Positions 1 through 7,225 of a DNA stretch of 47,978 bases are shown here, piece by piece. The notes below the pieces were generated by a model. That model was not told the DNA's origin, did no database searches, and saw only the letters and a program-made list of their open reading frames with translations. Each line of letters opens with the position of its first letter. Positions within the stretch are counted from its first letter, which is position 1. The DNA comes from Symbiobacterium thermophilum (GTDB lineage: Bacteria > Bacillota > Sulfobacillia > UBA995). The DNA lies in contig DYFO01000011.1 of the NCBI GenBank assembly GCA_020725145.1, forward strand, positions 1 through 47,978, in the 5' to 3' direction. A program made the position numbers and the translations under genes.

Positions 1-4
1 GACG

Positions 5-33
5 TTGTAGAGGGTAACGGGCCGTGTTATAAT
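5..33 (+). promoter_or_regulatory. Sigma-A-type promoter of rplS
   Basis: A TTGTAG -35 box (5-10) and a perfect TATAAT -10 box (28-33) are separated by 17 bases, which is ideal sigma-A spacing. Transcription would begin near position 40, leaving about 28 bases of leader before the GTG start of rplS at 68. The ATG at 32 lies inside the -10 box and so cannot be the rplS start. Confidence 0.8.
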
Positions 34-67
34 GATCCAGTGTGCCAGGCGAAAGGTGGGGCTTGAC

Positions 68-409
68 GTGGACCTCGTCCGCATCGTGGAGGAAGCACAC
101 AGGCGCAAGGACATCCCCGACTTCCGGCCGGGAGACACCGTGCGGGTCCACTTGAAAGTGGTAGAGGGCGGCAGAGAAAGGGTGCAGGTTTTCGAGGGCG
201 TGGTCATCGCCCGCAAGGGTGGAGGCCTCGGCGAGACCTTTACCGTTCGCCGCGTGTCTTACGGAGTGGGCGTGGAGCGGGTGTTTCCCCTCAATTCCCC
301 GCGCATCGAACGCGTGGAGGTGGTTCGCCGGGGAGTTGTGCGTCGGGCCAAGCTGCACTATCTCAGAGCCCTGCGCGGCAAGGCGACCCGCATCAAGGAG
401 CGCAAATAG
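68..409 (+). CDS. rplS: 50S ribosomal protein L19
   Basis: This encodes L19, a 113-aa protein at the 30S-50S subunit interface. The protein shows the family pattern of an acidic N-terminal helix ([13 protein letters not shown]), then [29 protein letters not shown], the [15 protein letters not shown] segment and a basic tail rich in Lys and Arg. The GTG at 68 is chosen because AAAGGTGG lies about 8 bases upstream, the length then fits the family, and the longer reading from ATG 32 would begin inside the promoter. rimM and trmD are commonly found just upstream in Bacillota and would lie off the left edge. lepB follows after 23 bases, probably co-transcribed. Confidence 0.97.
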   Translation: MDLVRIVEEAHRRKDIPDFRPGDTVRVHLKVVEGGRERVQVFEGVVIARKGGGLGETFTVRRVSYGVGVERVFPLNSPRIERVEVVRRGVVRRAKLHYLRALRGKATRIKERK

Positions 410-432
410 CCGCGGGGCCACACAACGGGGGT

Positions 433-963
433 TTGCGGGCCTTGACCAGGGACAGAAGGAAGCACCCCGGACGCGAGCTACTGGAGACGGTAGTTCTGGC
501 GCTGGTCCTGGCCCTTTTGACCCGGCATTTCCTGCTTGAGTCCTTCTACGTGTTCGGAAGCTCCATGGAGCCCACACTTCATGACTCCGAACGCCTTTTC
601 GTGAACAAGCTGGTCTACCGCTTTCGGCCTCCTGCCCGGGGGGACATCATCGTCTTCCGCTATCCGCGCAGCCCGGACAGGGACTTCATCAAACGCGTGG
701 TGGCCATAGGCGGCGAAACGGTGGAGATCGTCGAGGGCAGGGTGCTGGTGAACGGCCGTTTCCTTGAGGAGGAGTACGGCACCATCCCCGACCACACTCA
801 CTATCCCCGCACCGAGGTTCCCTCCGGCTGCCTTTTCGTACTCGGGGACAACCGTCGTAACAGCGAGGACAGCCGGTTCTTCGGGTTCGTGCCGCTGGAG
901 AACGTCAAGGGCCGGGCCTTCCTGCTGTACTGGCCGCTGGAACGTCTTTCGTTCATCCACTGA
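433..963 (+). CDS. lepB: Signal peptidase I
   Basis: This is a type I signal peptidase, which cleaves signal peptides from exported proteins on the outer face of the cytoplasmic membrane. The 176-aa protein has one N-terminal membrane segment (about residues 18-33), the catalytic serine in SSMEPT (Ser44), the general-base lysine in FIKRVVA (Lys87) and the C-terminal box GDNRRNSEDSRFFG. This is the short Gram-positive SipS-like form. Starts are TTG 433 or TTG 442. Neither has a classic ribosome binding site: a run of G at 426-430 is too close to 433 and rather far from 442. It sits in the conserved rplS-lepB-rbgA-rnhB order. Confidence 0.95.
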   Translation: MRALTRDRRKHPGRELLETVVLALVLALLTRHFLLESFYVFGSSMEPTLHDSERLFVNKLVYRFRPPARGDIIVFRYPRSPDRDFIKRVVAIGGETVEIVEGRVLVNGRFLEEEYGTIPDHTHYPRTEVPSGCLFVLGDNRRNSEDSRFFGFVPLENVKGRAFLLYWPLERLSFIH

Positions 964-1001
964 TCCTCGGAGCAGGACGGTGCCGGTCGGCAGGTGAAAG
1001 A

Positions 1002-1025
1002 GCGCTCCTCCCGGGAGGTGAGCGC
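1002..1025 (+). promoter_or_regulatory. Hairpin occluding the rbgA ribosome binding site
   Basis: GCGCTC (1002-1007) pairs with GAGCGC (1020-1025). CTC (1008-1010) can then pair with GAG (1015-1017) around a CCGG loop, with two bases bulged. The Shine-Dalgarno sequence GGGAGGTG (1013-1020) lies inside this stem, two bases before the CTG start of rbgA at 1028. Translation from this unusual start could therefore be limited by RNA structure. The pairing is visible in the sequence; a regulatory role is inferred. Confidence 0.5.
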
Positions 1026-1027
1026 GC

Positions 1028-1861
1028 CTGTCCACGTGGTACCCGGGCACCATGGCGCGGGCAAGGCGCCTGGTGCGTGAAAACCTCGCGCTTGCCGACC
1101 TTGTGCTGGAGCTTCTGGACGCGCGGTTACCCGCGTCCAGCCGCGATCCCGGGCTTGACCGCCTGCTGCGGGGGCGGGCCAGGCTGGTGGTGCTGAACAA
1201 GGCGGACCTGGCCGATCCCCACGTGACGCGTGAGTGGCTGTCGTGGTTGGCGGACCACGGGCAGCCGGCCGTCGCCTTCAACGCCACCTCGCCCCACGGG
1301 GTTCACCGCCTGCTGACGGCGGTGCGCAAGCATGCCGGCCGGCCGCGTACCGGCCGCGCGCTGCGGCTGATGGTAGTCGGTATTCCCAACGTGGGCAAGT
1401 CGTCGTTGCTGAACCGGCTGGCGGGGCGGGCGCGCGCGGCCACCGGCGACTTTCCCGGGATCACCCGCGGCAAGCAGTGGATTACCCTTGCGCCGGGCTT
1501 GGAGCTTTTGGACCTGCCGGGGGTTTTGCCCCCGCGACCTCCCCGCGGAGAGGCCGGTTACCGCCTGGCGGCATCAGGAGCACTGCGCGAGGGGGTCTTC
1601 GACGCCGAGGAGGTGGCCGCGTGGCTGCTGGCATGGCTTGCCGCCCGTTCGTCCGGCCGCCGGGGGCTGGGCCAGGCGTACGGGGAGGGCGTCCTGACCG
1701 CTGCGTCAATGCTGGAAGCGGTGGGCAGGGTCCGCGGATGCCTCGGCTCCGGGGGGGAGGTCGATCGCCTGCGGGCCGCCGCGCTGGTGCTGCGGGATTT
1801 CCGGGCGGGCCGTCTCGGGAGACACTCGCTGGAGCGGCCGCCGGGGAGGGACGGGGCATGA
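1028..1861 (+). CDS. rbgA: Ribosome biogenesis GTPase RbgA (YlqF), CTG start
   Basis: RbgA is a circularly permuted GTPase that acts late in 50S subunit assembly. In the 277-aa product the G motifs run in permuted order: NKAD (about 57-60), then GIPNVGKSS (118-126), then DLPG (162-165), followed by the C-terminal ANTAR-like region. Family members begin with WFPGHMAKARR. The matching WYPGTMARARR lies in frame but upstream of the first ATG (1052), and a stop at 1019-1021 leaves only GCG, CGC and CTG as earlier codons. The CTG at 1028 has GGGAGGTG about 8 bases upstream, so it is the likely start. The normally conserved His of GHM is Thr here. The gene overlaps rnhB by four bases (ATGA). Confidence 0.92.
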   Translation: MSTWYPGTMARARRLVRENLALADLVLELLDARLPASSRDPGLDRLLRGRARLVVLNKADLADPHVTREWLSWLADHGQPAVAFNATSPHGVHRLLTAVRKHAGRPRTGRALRLMVVGIPNVGKSSLLNRLAGRARAATGDFPGITRGKQWITLAPGLELLDLPGVLPPRPPRGEAGYRLAASGALREGVFDAEEVAAWLLAWLAARSSGRRGLGQAYGEGVLTAASMLEAVGRVRGCLGSGGEVDRLRAAALVLRDFRAGRLGRHSLERPPGRDGA

Positions 1862-2640
1862 GCGCCCTGCGACGGCGTACGCTTGATGAGCTGCGTCGAT
1901 GGTTACAGGACCTGCCACGCTGCGACCGCGCCGCAGCCCTGGCGGCGTTGGAGCGGGACGAACGGCAGGGTGCGCGGGACCTGGCGGCAAGATGGCGGCG
2001 ATCGCGGCAGGAGCTGGCGTCCGAGCTTCAGCGGCTGCGTCGCCTGCGGCGGCTCGAGCTGCTAGCACGTCGCGAGGGGGCACGGTACGTTGCGGGGCTG
2101 GATGAAGCGGGCCGCGGGCCGCTGGCGGGGCCGGTAGTGGCTGCCGCCGTGATGCTGCCCCTCCGCTGCCGGCTCGTCGGCCTGGACGACTCCAAGCGTC
2201 TTGCGCCGACGCGGAGGGAGGAGTTGTACCGGAGGCTGGTAGAGGAAGGAGTGGCCTTCGGTCTAGGAGTCGCCACCGTGGAGGAGATCGAGCGGCTGAA
2301 CATCGCCAGGGCCGCGTTCGCGGCCATGCGACGGGCAGTGGAAGCCCTTTGCCCCGCCCCGGACTTCGTTCTGGTCGACGGTTTCACCGTCCCGGGGCTG
2401 GGGCTGCCGCAGCAGGGGGTGCCCGGCGGGGACGGCCGTTCGCTGGCCATCGCCGCCGCCTCGGTGGTGGCCAAGGTGAGCAGGGACCGCATGATGGAAG
2501 AACTGGACTTGCGTTACCCCCAGTACGGGTTTGCCCGCCACAAGGGCTACGCCACCCGCGAACATCTGCGGGCGCTTGGGCTGTGGGGCCCCTGTCCCGA
2601 GCACCGTCGAAGTTTCCTGCGCGGGTTGCGGTGGGACTAG
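1858..2640 (+). CDS. rnhB: Ribonuclease HII
   Basis: RNase HII cleaves RNA in RNA-DNA hybrids and single ribonucleotides in DNA. The 260-aa protein has the signature YVAGLDEAGRGPLAGPVV with catalytic Asp82 and Glu83. VDG (Asp174) and GDGRSLAIAAASVVAKVSRD supply the remaining acidic residues (probably Asp192). The first 75 or so residues are an Arg- and Leu-rich helical extension like that of Bacillus RnhB, absent from shorter homologues. The ATG at 1858 overlaps the rbgA stop (ATGA), implying coupling. It was preferred to a much longer upstream open frame that merely runs through rbgA. Confidence 0.96.
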   Translation: MSALRRRTLDELRRWLQDLPRCDRAAALAALERDERQGARDLAARWRRSRQELASELQRLRRLRRLELLARREGARYVAGLDEAGRGPLAGPVVAAAVMLPLRCRLVGLDDSKRLAPTRREELYRRLVEEGVAFGLGVATVEEIERLNIARAAFAAMRRAVEALCPAPDFVLVDGFTVPGLGLPQQGVPGGDGRSLAIAAASVVAKVSRDRMMEELDLRYPQYGFARHKGYATREHLRALGLWGPCPEHRRSFLRGLRWD

Positions 2641-2641
2641 C

Positions 2642-2998
2642 ATGGACCGGCGGCGGCTCGGCCCCGAAGGCGAGGAGGTCGCGGCGCGCTACCTTGAGGA
2701 CGCCGGCTGCCGGGTGATCGCCCGCAACTACCGGGCAGGGCGGTCGGAGGTGGATCTGGTCGCCCTCGACGGCGACTGCCTGGTCTTCGTGGAGGTCCGC
2801 ACCTGGTGCAGCACGGCCTTCGGTTCCGCGCTGGCCTCGGTGGTGCCGGCCAAGCAGCGACGTATCCGCTGTGCGGCGGAAGCGTTCCTGGCCGGCGAAC
2901 CTGGGCACGCGGGAGCCGTCCGCTTCGACCTCATCGTCGTGTTTCCCGGCCGCGGCGGCAGGCTCGAGGTGATGGAGCACCTGCGGGATGCCTTCTAG
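2642..2998 (+). CDS. yraN: UPF0102 family protein YraN
   Basis: This 118-aa protein belongs to the YraN/UPF0102 family, a restriction-endonuclease-like fold of uncertain role. The family core is seen as LGPEGEEVAARYLEDAGC, RNYRAGRSEVDLVA and LVFVEVR, matching the E-x(n)-D-x(n)-E-x-K pattern, except that the final Lys is Arg (EVR). The start is ATG 2642, immediately after the rnhB stop, with GGTGGGA just upstream. In Bacillota it often lies between rnhB and the comM/dprA/topA cluster, as here. The antiporter operon separates it from comM. Confidence 0.9.
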   Translation: MDRRRLGPEGEEVAARYLEDAGCRVIARNYRAGRSEVDLVALDGDCLVFVEVRTWCSTAFGSALASVVPAKQRRIRCAAEAFLAGEPGHAGAVRFDLIVVFPGRGGRLEVMEHLRDAF

Positions 2999-3028
2999 GG
3001 CCCCTTGGACAAAGCGGGAGGTGCGCCG

Positions 3029-3178
3029 GTGTCCCGGCGGTCCCGGGCGGTGGGAGCCTTTATCACCGCGGCGATCATAGGCCTGTACCACCGACTCGCC
3101 ATCCTGTCGCAGGTGGACGTGCGGCTCGCGGTCGGTGCGACCTTGCGACGGCTTCTTGGCGACGGTGGGGCCGGTTGA
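3029..3178 (+). CDS. Possible 49-aa small protein
   Basis: A GTG start at 3029 preceded by GGGAGGTG (spacing about 5) opens a 49-codon frame ending in TGA at 3178. The product is basic at the N-terminus (SRRSR), then has a hydrophobic stretch (AVGAFITAAIIGLY) and a Val/Leu/Arg-rich helix. No family was recognised. It follows yraN by 30 bases in the same direction. The strong ribosome binding site is the main support; the short length means it could be a chance frame. Confidence 0.4.
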   Translation: MSRRSRAVGAFITAAIIGLYHRLAILSQVDVRLAVGATLRRLLGDGGAG

Positions 3179-3231
3179 GCCGGAACGGCCCGGGCAGGAA
3201 CTTGTGCCTTACGTGATAAATACAACAAAAC

Positions 3232-3735
3232 ATGAGCTGGCTGCGCGCATGGACGCTGTTTGGGCAGGCTTTGCTGCTACTGGCCTTATGGCTGGCCCTG
3301 GCGGGCAGCTTCGGGTGGCAACACCTGGCGGTGGGCCTGCTGGTGGTGGGTGCCGTCCTGCTGGCCAACCACGACCTCCTGTTCCGACCGGGTGAATTCC
3401 GGGCCTTGAGCCCGCGCAGGGTCCCCCAGCTGGCGGTGTACCTCCTTCTCCTGCTCCGAGACGTGGTCAGGGCCAATCTGCAGGTGGCCCGGGTGGTGCT
3501 GCATCCGAGGCTGCCGTGCGAGCCCTGTCTTGTCATCTTCCGTACCCGGCTGCGCCAGGAAACCACGCGGGCGGTGCTGGCCAACTCCATCACCCTGACC
3601 CCGGGCACGTTGGCGGCAGACCTGCGCGAGGACGAGATGGTGGTGCACGCCCTGTTCGCAGCGGCGGCAAGGCAGATACCCGGTAGTTGGGCCGAGACCC
3701 GCCTGGCGGCGATGGAGGAGGTGGCCGGAGGGTGA
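3232..3735 (+). CDS. mrpE: Mrp/Mnh antiporter subunit E (MbhA-like)
   Basis: Subunit E is a small membrane protein of the multisubunit Na+(K+)/H+ antiporter. The 167-aa product has N-terminal hydrophobic segments (residues about 10-45) and the family region YLLLLLRDVVRANLQVARVVL. A cytoplasmic part follows with ANSITLTPGTLAADL, the most conserved MrpE motif. It is the first gene of a nine-gene operon; mrpF overlaps its stop by one base. The start is odd: no Shine-Dalgarno lies before ATG 3232, only an AT-rich stretch (3213-3231) that is unusual for this region and could reflect a nearly leaderless transcript. Confidence 0.92.
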   Translation: MSWLRAWTLFGQALLLLALWLALAGSFGWQHLAVGLLVVGAVLLANHDLLFRPGEFRALSPRRVPQLAVYLLLLLRDVVRANLQVARVVLHPRLPCEPCLVIFRTRLRQETTRAVLANSITLTPGTLAADLREDEMVVHALFAAAARQIPGSWAETRLAAMEEVAGG

Positions 3736-3992
3736 TGTCCTCTGCCGTGCCCGTCGCCAGTCTGGTCCTGCTCGGCCTGGTGTTCTTGTGCTTGTACCGG
3801 GCGGCGCTGGGGCCCACGGTTGGCGACCGCCTGGCGGCCATCAACGTGATCGGCACCAAGACCATGGTGTTGATCGCCCTGGTATCGTCGTTCTTCAGGG
3901 AGGGCTTCTTCCTGGACGTCGCGCTGGTCTACGCCTTGATAGGCTTTCTAACCACCGTGGGCGTGGCCAAGTACCTCGAAGGGAGCGGCTGA
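3735..3992 (+). CDS. mrpF: Mrp/Mnh antiporter subunit F (MbhB-like)
   Basis: This 85-aa protein is predicted to span the membrane three times. It carries the hallmark GPTVGDRLAAINVIGTK of the MrpF family, followed by hydrophobic helices ending in GFLTTVGVAKYLE. ATG 3735 shares one base with the mrpE stop (TGATG) and the mrpE tail supplies GGAGGG upstream. The F subunit assembles with E and G at the antiporter side of the complex. Length and motif match the family well. Confidence 0.93.
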   Translation: MSSAVPVASLVLLGLVFLCLYRAALGPTVGDRLAAINVIGTKTMVLIALVSSFFREGFFLDVALVYALIGFLTTVGVAKYLEGSG

Positions 3993-3993
3993 A

Positions 3994-4326
3994 TTGCGGG
4001 AGGCGGTGGCGGTACTGGCAGTGGCGGGAGGGATGTTCTTCCTCGGCGTGGGGACGCTCGGGCTCTTGCGCCTGCCCGACGTGTACTCGCGGCTGCACGC
4101 CACGGCCAAGTGCGATACGCTGGGCGCGGGGTTGACGCTGCTGGGGCTCAGCGTGTACCACGGGCTGTCGCTTATCAGTCTGAAGCTGGGTCTTATGCTG
4201 ATCTTCATCTGGGTGTCGGGCCCGACCGCCGCCCACATGATCGCGCGCGCCGCGCTGCGGGCGGGAGTGGCGCCGGCGCCCGGGACAAAGGTGTTCGATC
4301 TCCGCGGCGAGGGGAGGGGGCACTGA
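3994..4326 (+). CDS. mrpG: Mrp/Mnh antiporter subunit G (MbhC-like)
   Basis: The 110-aa product has three hydrophobic segments and the MrpG signature GTLGLLRLPDVYSRLHATAK. A membrane helix and the SGPTAAHMIARAA motif follow. The start is TTG 3994, with AAGGGAG 8 bases upstream. The C-terminal 20 residues are charged. The stop overlaps the next gene as CTGA. Role: a small structural subunit of the cation/proton antiporter. Confidence 0.93.
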   Translation: MREAVAVLAVAGGMFFLGVGTLGLLRLPDVYSRLHATAKCDTLGAGLTLLGLSVYHGLSLISLKLGLMLIFIWVSGPTAAHMIARAALRAGVAPAPGTKVFDLRGEGRGH

Positions 4327-4571
4327 TCGAGGCTTTCGTCGTGGGGTGCCTGGCCTTCCTGGTGGTCTGCGCGGTGGTGGTGGCCCGGACCCGGGATCTT
4401 TTGGCCGCCACCGTGGTCTTCGCCGCCTATAGCCTGGTGATGGCCTTAGTCTGGCAGCAACTGCGAGCGCCCGATCTCGCCATCACCGAGGCGGCGGTGG
4501 GCGCCGGGATAACCAGCCTGCTCTTTTTGCTGGCCATCGGCCGCACGCGGCGGATGGAGGACGAGGACTGA
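4323..4571 (+). CDS. MbhD-like subunit (DUF4040), CTG start
   Basis: This 82-aa membrane protein corresponds to MbhD, equivalent to part of the C-terminal region of full-length MrpA. The family core is visible as ARTRDLLAATVVFAAYSLV and APDLAITEAAVGAGITSLLF. Family members begin MIEA; here LIEAFVVG begins with CTG at 4323, which overlaps the mrpG stop as CTGA and has GGAGG five bases upstream. GTG 4341 is the only other nearby start and would remove part of helix 1. A separate MbhD, rather than a fused MrpA, is typical of Mbh-type and group-2 Mrp systems. Confidence 0.87.
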   Translation: MIEAFVVGCLAFLVVCAVVVARTRDLLAATVVFAAYSLVMALVWQQLRAPDLAITEAAVGAGITSLLFLLAIGRTRRMEDED

Positions 4572-5293
4572 TGCGGCAACTGGGAGCAACGGCGCTACTG
4601 GTGGTGGCGGCGGCAGTGCTCTTTGCTACCTTGGCCGAGGCACCTCCGTTCGGGTGGCAGGAGGCGCCGACCCGCAACGTGATCACCGACCGCTACCTTG
4701 CCCCCGGGGCCGGCGAGACGGGAGTGCTCAACGCGGTTACCCGCATCATCTTCGACTATCGCTCCTACGACACCCTCGGCGAGGCGACCGTCCTCTTCGT
4801 GGGGGTTGCGGCCGCGGTGGTGGTGCTATCGGGGCGGACCGGGCGCTTCGCCGTCCGGCTTGCCGGTGGCAGCGACGACCCGGTGCTGCAGACGGTGACA
4901 CGTGTGGTGGTCCCGCTGGTGCAGGTTTTTGCGGCCTACGTGATCACCCACGGTCACCTGTCGCCCGGAGGTGGGTTCGCCGGGGGGACCATGCTGGGAG
5001 CAAGTTTTGTGCTTTATCTTTTCGTCTTCGGCGCCGACCGCGCCCGCCGCAAGCTTCGCCCCGAGACCGGAGAGATGGTCGAGGGAGGAGCTGCCGTGTG
5101 GTACGTGCTGGTGGGGCTGGGGGGAGTGCTCATGGGGGCAAGCTTCCTGGCCAACGCGGCGGCCGGTTTCCCGCGGGGAGTCGAAGGTGCCCTGCTTTCC
5201 GGTGGCGCGGTGTGGCTCATCGGCCTGGGGATCGGGGTGAAGGTGGCGGCCACCGTGGCCAACCTCTTCTTGCACCTGACGGGGGAAGACTGA
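4571..5293 (+). CDS. mrpB: MbhE-MrpB fusion subunit
   Basis: The 240-aa protein joins two modules. Residues 1 to about 95 resemble MbhE: one helix, then PTRNVITDRYLAPGAGETGVLNAVTRIIFDYRSYDTLGE, and a second helix. Residues about 105-240 are MrpB, with RVVVPLVQVFAAYVITHGH, LSPGGGFAGGTMLGAS and later helices. In many organisms these are separate genes (mbhE, mbhF/mrpB) or part of MrpA. ATG 4571 overlaps the previous stop (TGATG). The subunit lies on the cation-translocating side of the complex. Confidence 0.92.
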   Translation: MRQLGATALLVVAAAVLFATLAEAPPFGWQEAPTRNVITDRYLAPGAGETGVLNAVTRIIFDYRSYDTLGEATVLFVGVAAAVVVLSGRTGRFAVRLAGGSDDPVLQTVTRVVVPLVQVFAAYVITHGHLSPGGGFAGGTMLGASFVLYLFVFGADRARRKLRPETGEMVEGGAAVWYVLVGLGGVLMGASFLANAAAGFPRGVEGALLSGGAVWLIGLGIGVKVAATVANLFLHLTGED

Positions 5294-5294
5294 C

Positions 5295-5663
5295 GTGGGC
5301 ATGCCTCTGGCGCTGTTTGTACGGCTGAACTACATGGCGGCCATCACCCTGTTCCTGATCGGACTGCACGTTTTGCTCGGCCACCCGAACCTGATCAAGA
5401 AAGTCATGGGCATGAACATCATGGAGACGGGCGTGTTCTTGTTCCTGGTATCCATCGGTTATGCTCGTCACAGCGCGGCGCCCATCATGTCGCCCGGTGG
5501 GGCGGAGAGCGGGCTTTACGCCAACCCCCTGGTTTCGGCGATCGTGCTGACGGGTATCGTCATCGCCGTATCGACCACCGCCTATACCCTCAGCCTCACC
5601 ATCAAGCTGTACGAGCATTGCGGAACGCTGGACGTGAACCGCCTGGAGAGGTTGAGGCGATGA
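5295..5663 (+). CDS. mrpC: Mrp/Mnh antiporter subunit C (NuoK-like)
   Basis: MrpC is homologous to NuoK of respiratory complex I. The 122-aa product has three hydrophobic segments and the motif IGLHVLLGHPNLIKKVMGMNIMETGVFLFL with the family glutamate in MET, then ANPLVSAIVLTGIVIAVSTTA, characteristic of MrpC. The start is GTG 5295, with GGGGGAAG 6 bases upstream; ATG 5301 is an alternative. The stop overlaps mrpD as ATGA. Confidence 0.94.
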   Translation: MGMPLALFVRLNYMAAITLFLIGLHVLLGHPNLIKKVMGMNIMETGVFLFLVSIGYARHSAAPIMSPGGAESGLYANPLVSAIVLTGIVIAVSTTAYTLSLTIKLYEHCGTLDVNRLERLRR

Positions 5664-7135
5664 GACATTTGCCCATCCTGTTGACGGTGGTTCCCCTGAC
5701 GGGGGCCTTCCTGGTGCCGGTGCTCGGCCGCCGTCCCGACCGCGCCTACCGGCTTGCGCTGCTCAGCGTCCTCCTCGTGCTAGCCTGCGCCGCCGGCCTG
5801 CTGGCGATGACCGGCTCGGGCCAGACCCTGCAGTACTACGTCGGGGACTGGCCTCCTCCCTGGGGGATCGAGGTGCGGGTGGACGCCCTCGGCGCCATGC
5901 TCGCCACCTTCTTCGCCTTCGTTTACCTGATGGTGGTGCTGTACGCGGGGAGCAGCGTGCGTGCCGAGCTTGGCCCGGCGGCCCAGTTCTGGTACTGGAG
6001 CCTGCTACTGCTCCTGCTGGCCGGCATCAACGGTGTGCTCACCGCCCGCGACCTGTTCAACCTCTTCGTCTTCACCGAGATCGCCTCCCTGTCCGCCTGT
6101 GCCATCATCTCGGTGCGCGACCGGTTGGACAGCATGGAGGCGGCGCTGAAGTATCTCATACTCAGTGCGGTTGCCGGAGGATGCATCCTGCTCGGCGTGG
6201 CCCTGCTGTACATGGTCACCGGTCAGCTGCACCTGGACCATCTGGGAGCCGCGCTGCCGGCGGCGGCCGGGTCCTACCCGCGGGTGCTGCTGGCGGCGCT
6301 GGCGCTGCTGGTCAGCGGGTTCGCGCTCAAGAGCGCCCTGTTTCCGCTGCACGTCTGGCTCCCCGACGCCCATTCCAGCGCTCCTTCTCCGTCCAGCGCC
6401 ATCCTCTCGGGCCTGGTGGTCAAGCTGGGCATCGTGGCGCTGGTGCGCCTGTTCTTCGTGGTGTTCGACTGGAGGCGTCTTGTCACCCTGCCGCTGCCCA
6501 CCATGGTGATGGCGATGGGAGCGCTGGGCATCGTGCTGGGGGCCCTGTTCGCCATGGGCCAGCGCGACCTCAAGCGGATGCTCGCCTACTCAACGGTGGT
6601 GCAGGTGGGCTACATCTACTTCGGACTTGCACTGCTGGACGAGATCGCGCTGACCGGGGCGCTGATGCACGTGGTGAACCACGCCCTGCTGAAGTCGATG
6701 TTGTTTCTGTGCGTGGGTCTGATCATCAGCCGGACCGGCGAGCGCTCGACGGCGGCGATGGCGGGTCTGGCGCGCAGCATGCCGCTTACGGTGGCCAGTT
6801 TCACCGTCGGAGCGGCGGCCATGGTGGGCATCCCGTTGACCAACGGCTTCGTGAGCAAATGGTACATGGTGCTGGGTACTCTGAACAGCGGACGCCCGGC
6901 GATGGTAGCGGTGATCCTGGTCAGCAGCCTGCTCAGCGCGCTGTATTACTTCCCGCTGGTGGTCTCGGCCTACTTCGGCCGGCCCGCTTCACCGCAGGCC
7001 GAGGGGCCCGAAGGTCCGCCCGCCATGGTATGGCCGGTGGTCGGGCTGGCAGCGGTGTGTCTGGTGCTCGGCATCTGGCCGGAGCTACCGCTCAGGCTGC
7101 TCGGGGGAGTGGCCAGAGTGATGCTCGGCCTGTAG
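5660..7135 (+). CDS. mrpD: Mrp/Mnh antiporter subunit D (NuoN/MbhH-like)
   Basis: This 491-aa polytopic membrane protein belongs to the ND2/ND4/ND5 proton-channel family. Characteristic pieces are FNLFVFTEIASLSACAII (channel glutamate), LKSALFPLHVWLPDAHSSAPS (lysine and HVWLPDAH), DLKRMLAYSTVVQVGYI and the HVVNHALLKSMLF lysine. It is the first of three paralogues in this operon and follows mrpC directly, in the place MbhH/MrpD occupies elsewhere. The start is ATG 5660, overlapping the mrpC stop. Confidence 0.94.
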   Translation: MRHLPILLTVVPLTGAFLVPVLGRRPDRAYRLALLSVLLVLACAAGLLAMTGSGQTLQYYVGDWPPPWGIEVRVDALGAMLATFFAFVYLMVVLYAGSSVRAELGPAAQFWYWSLLLLLLAGINGVLTARDLFNLFVFTEIASLSACAIISVRDRLDSMEAALKYLILSAVAGGCILLGVALLYMVTGQLHLDHLGAALPAAAGSYPRVLLAALALLVSGFALKSALFPLHVWLPDAHSSAPSPSSAILSGLVVKLGIVALVRLFFVVFDWRRLVTLPLPTMVMAMGALGIVLGALFAMGQRDLKRMLAYSTVVQVGYIYFGLALLDEIALTGALMHVVNHALLKSMLFLCVGLIISRTGERSTAAMAGLARSMPLTVASFTVGAAAMVGIPLTNGFVSKWYMVLGTLNSGRPAMVAVILVSSLLSALYYFPLVVSAYFGRPASPQAEGPEGPPAMVWPVVGLAAVCLVLGIWPELPLRLLGGVARVMLGL

Positions 7136-7150
7136 GCACCGCCCGTTGCG

Positions 7151-7178
7151 TTGACACTCGAGCGGAAGCGTTGATAAC
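7151..7178 (+). promoter_or_regulatory. Possible internal promoter before the second MrpD paralogue
   Basis: A perfect TTGACA (7151-7156) is followed after 16 bases by GATAAC (7173-7178, four of six matches to TATAAT). It lies in the only sizeable gap (90 bases) inside the antiporter operon. The last two subunits could therefore also be transcribed independently of mrpE-mrpD. Confidence 0.5.
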
Positions 7179-7187
7179 CTTATGAGG

Positions 7188-7211
7188 GACCGGGCCGGAG
7201 GCCGGCCGGTC
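7188..7211 (+). promoter_or_regulatory. GC-rich hairpin upstream of the second MrpD paralogue
   Basis: GACCGGGCCGG (7188-7198) pairs with CCGGCCGGTC (7202-7211) around AGG, with one G bulged, giving about ten GC-rich pairs. It ends 14 bases before the start at 7226 and just 5' of the ribosome binding site. There is no following T run, so a leader structure or RNA processing and stabilising element is more likely than a terminator. Confidence 0.45.
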
Positions 7212-7225
7212 GCACGCGGGGAGAG

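Noticed and set aside
32-67. ATG at 32 as the rplS start
   Set aside because: It lies inside the -10 box of the promoter, adds residues not found in L19, and GTG 68 has the ribosome binding site.
478-1287. 269-codon reverse-strand frame across lepB and the rbgA start
   Set aside because: Shadow of lepB; no start with a ribosome binding site and no family resemblance.
1234-1857. N-terminal extension of the RNase HII frame back to 1234
   Set aside because: This part runs in another frame through rbgA and has no protein-family character. The ATG at 1858 overlaps the rbgA stop and gives the normal length.
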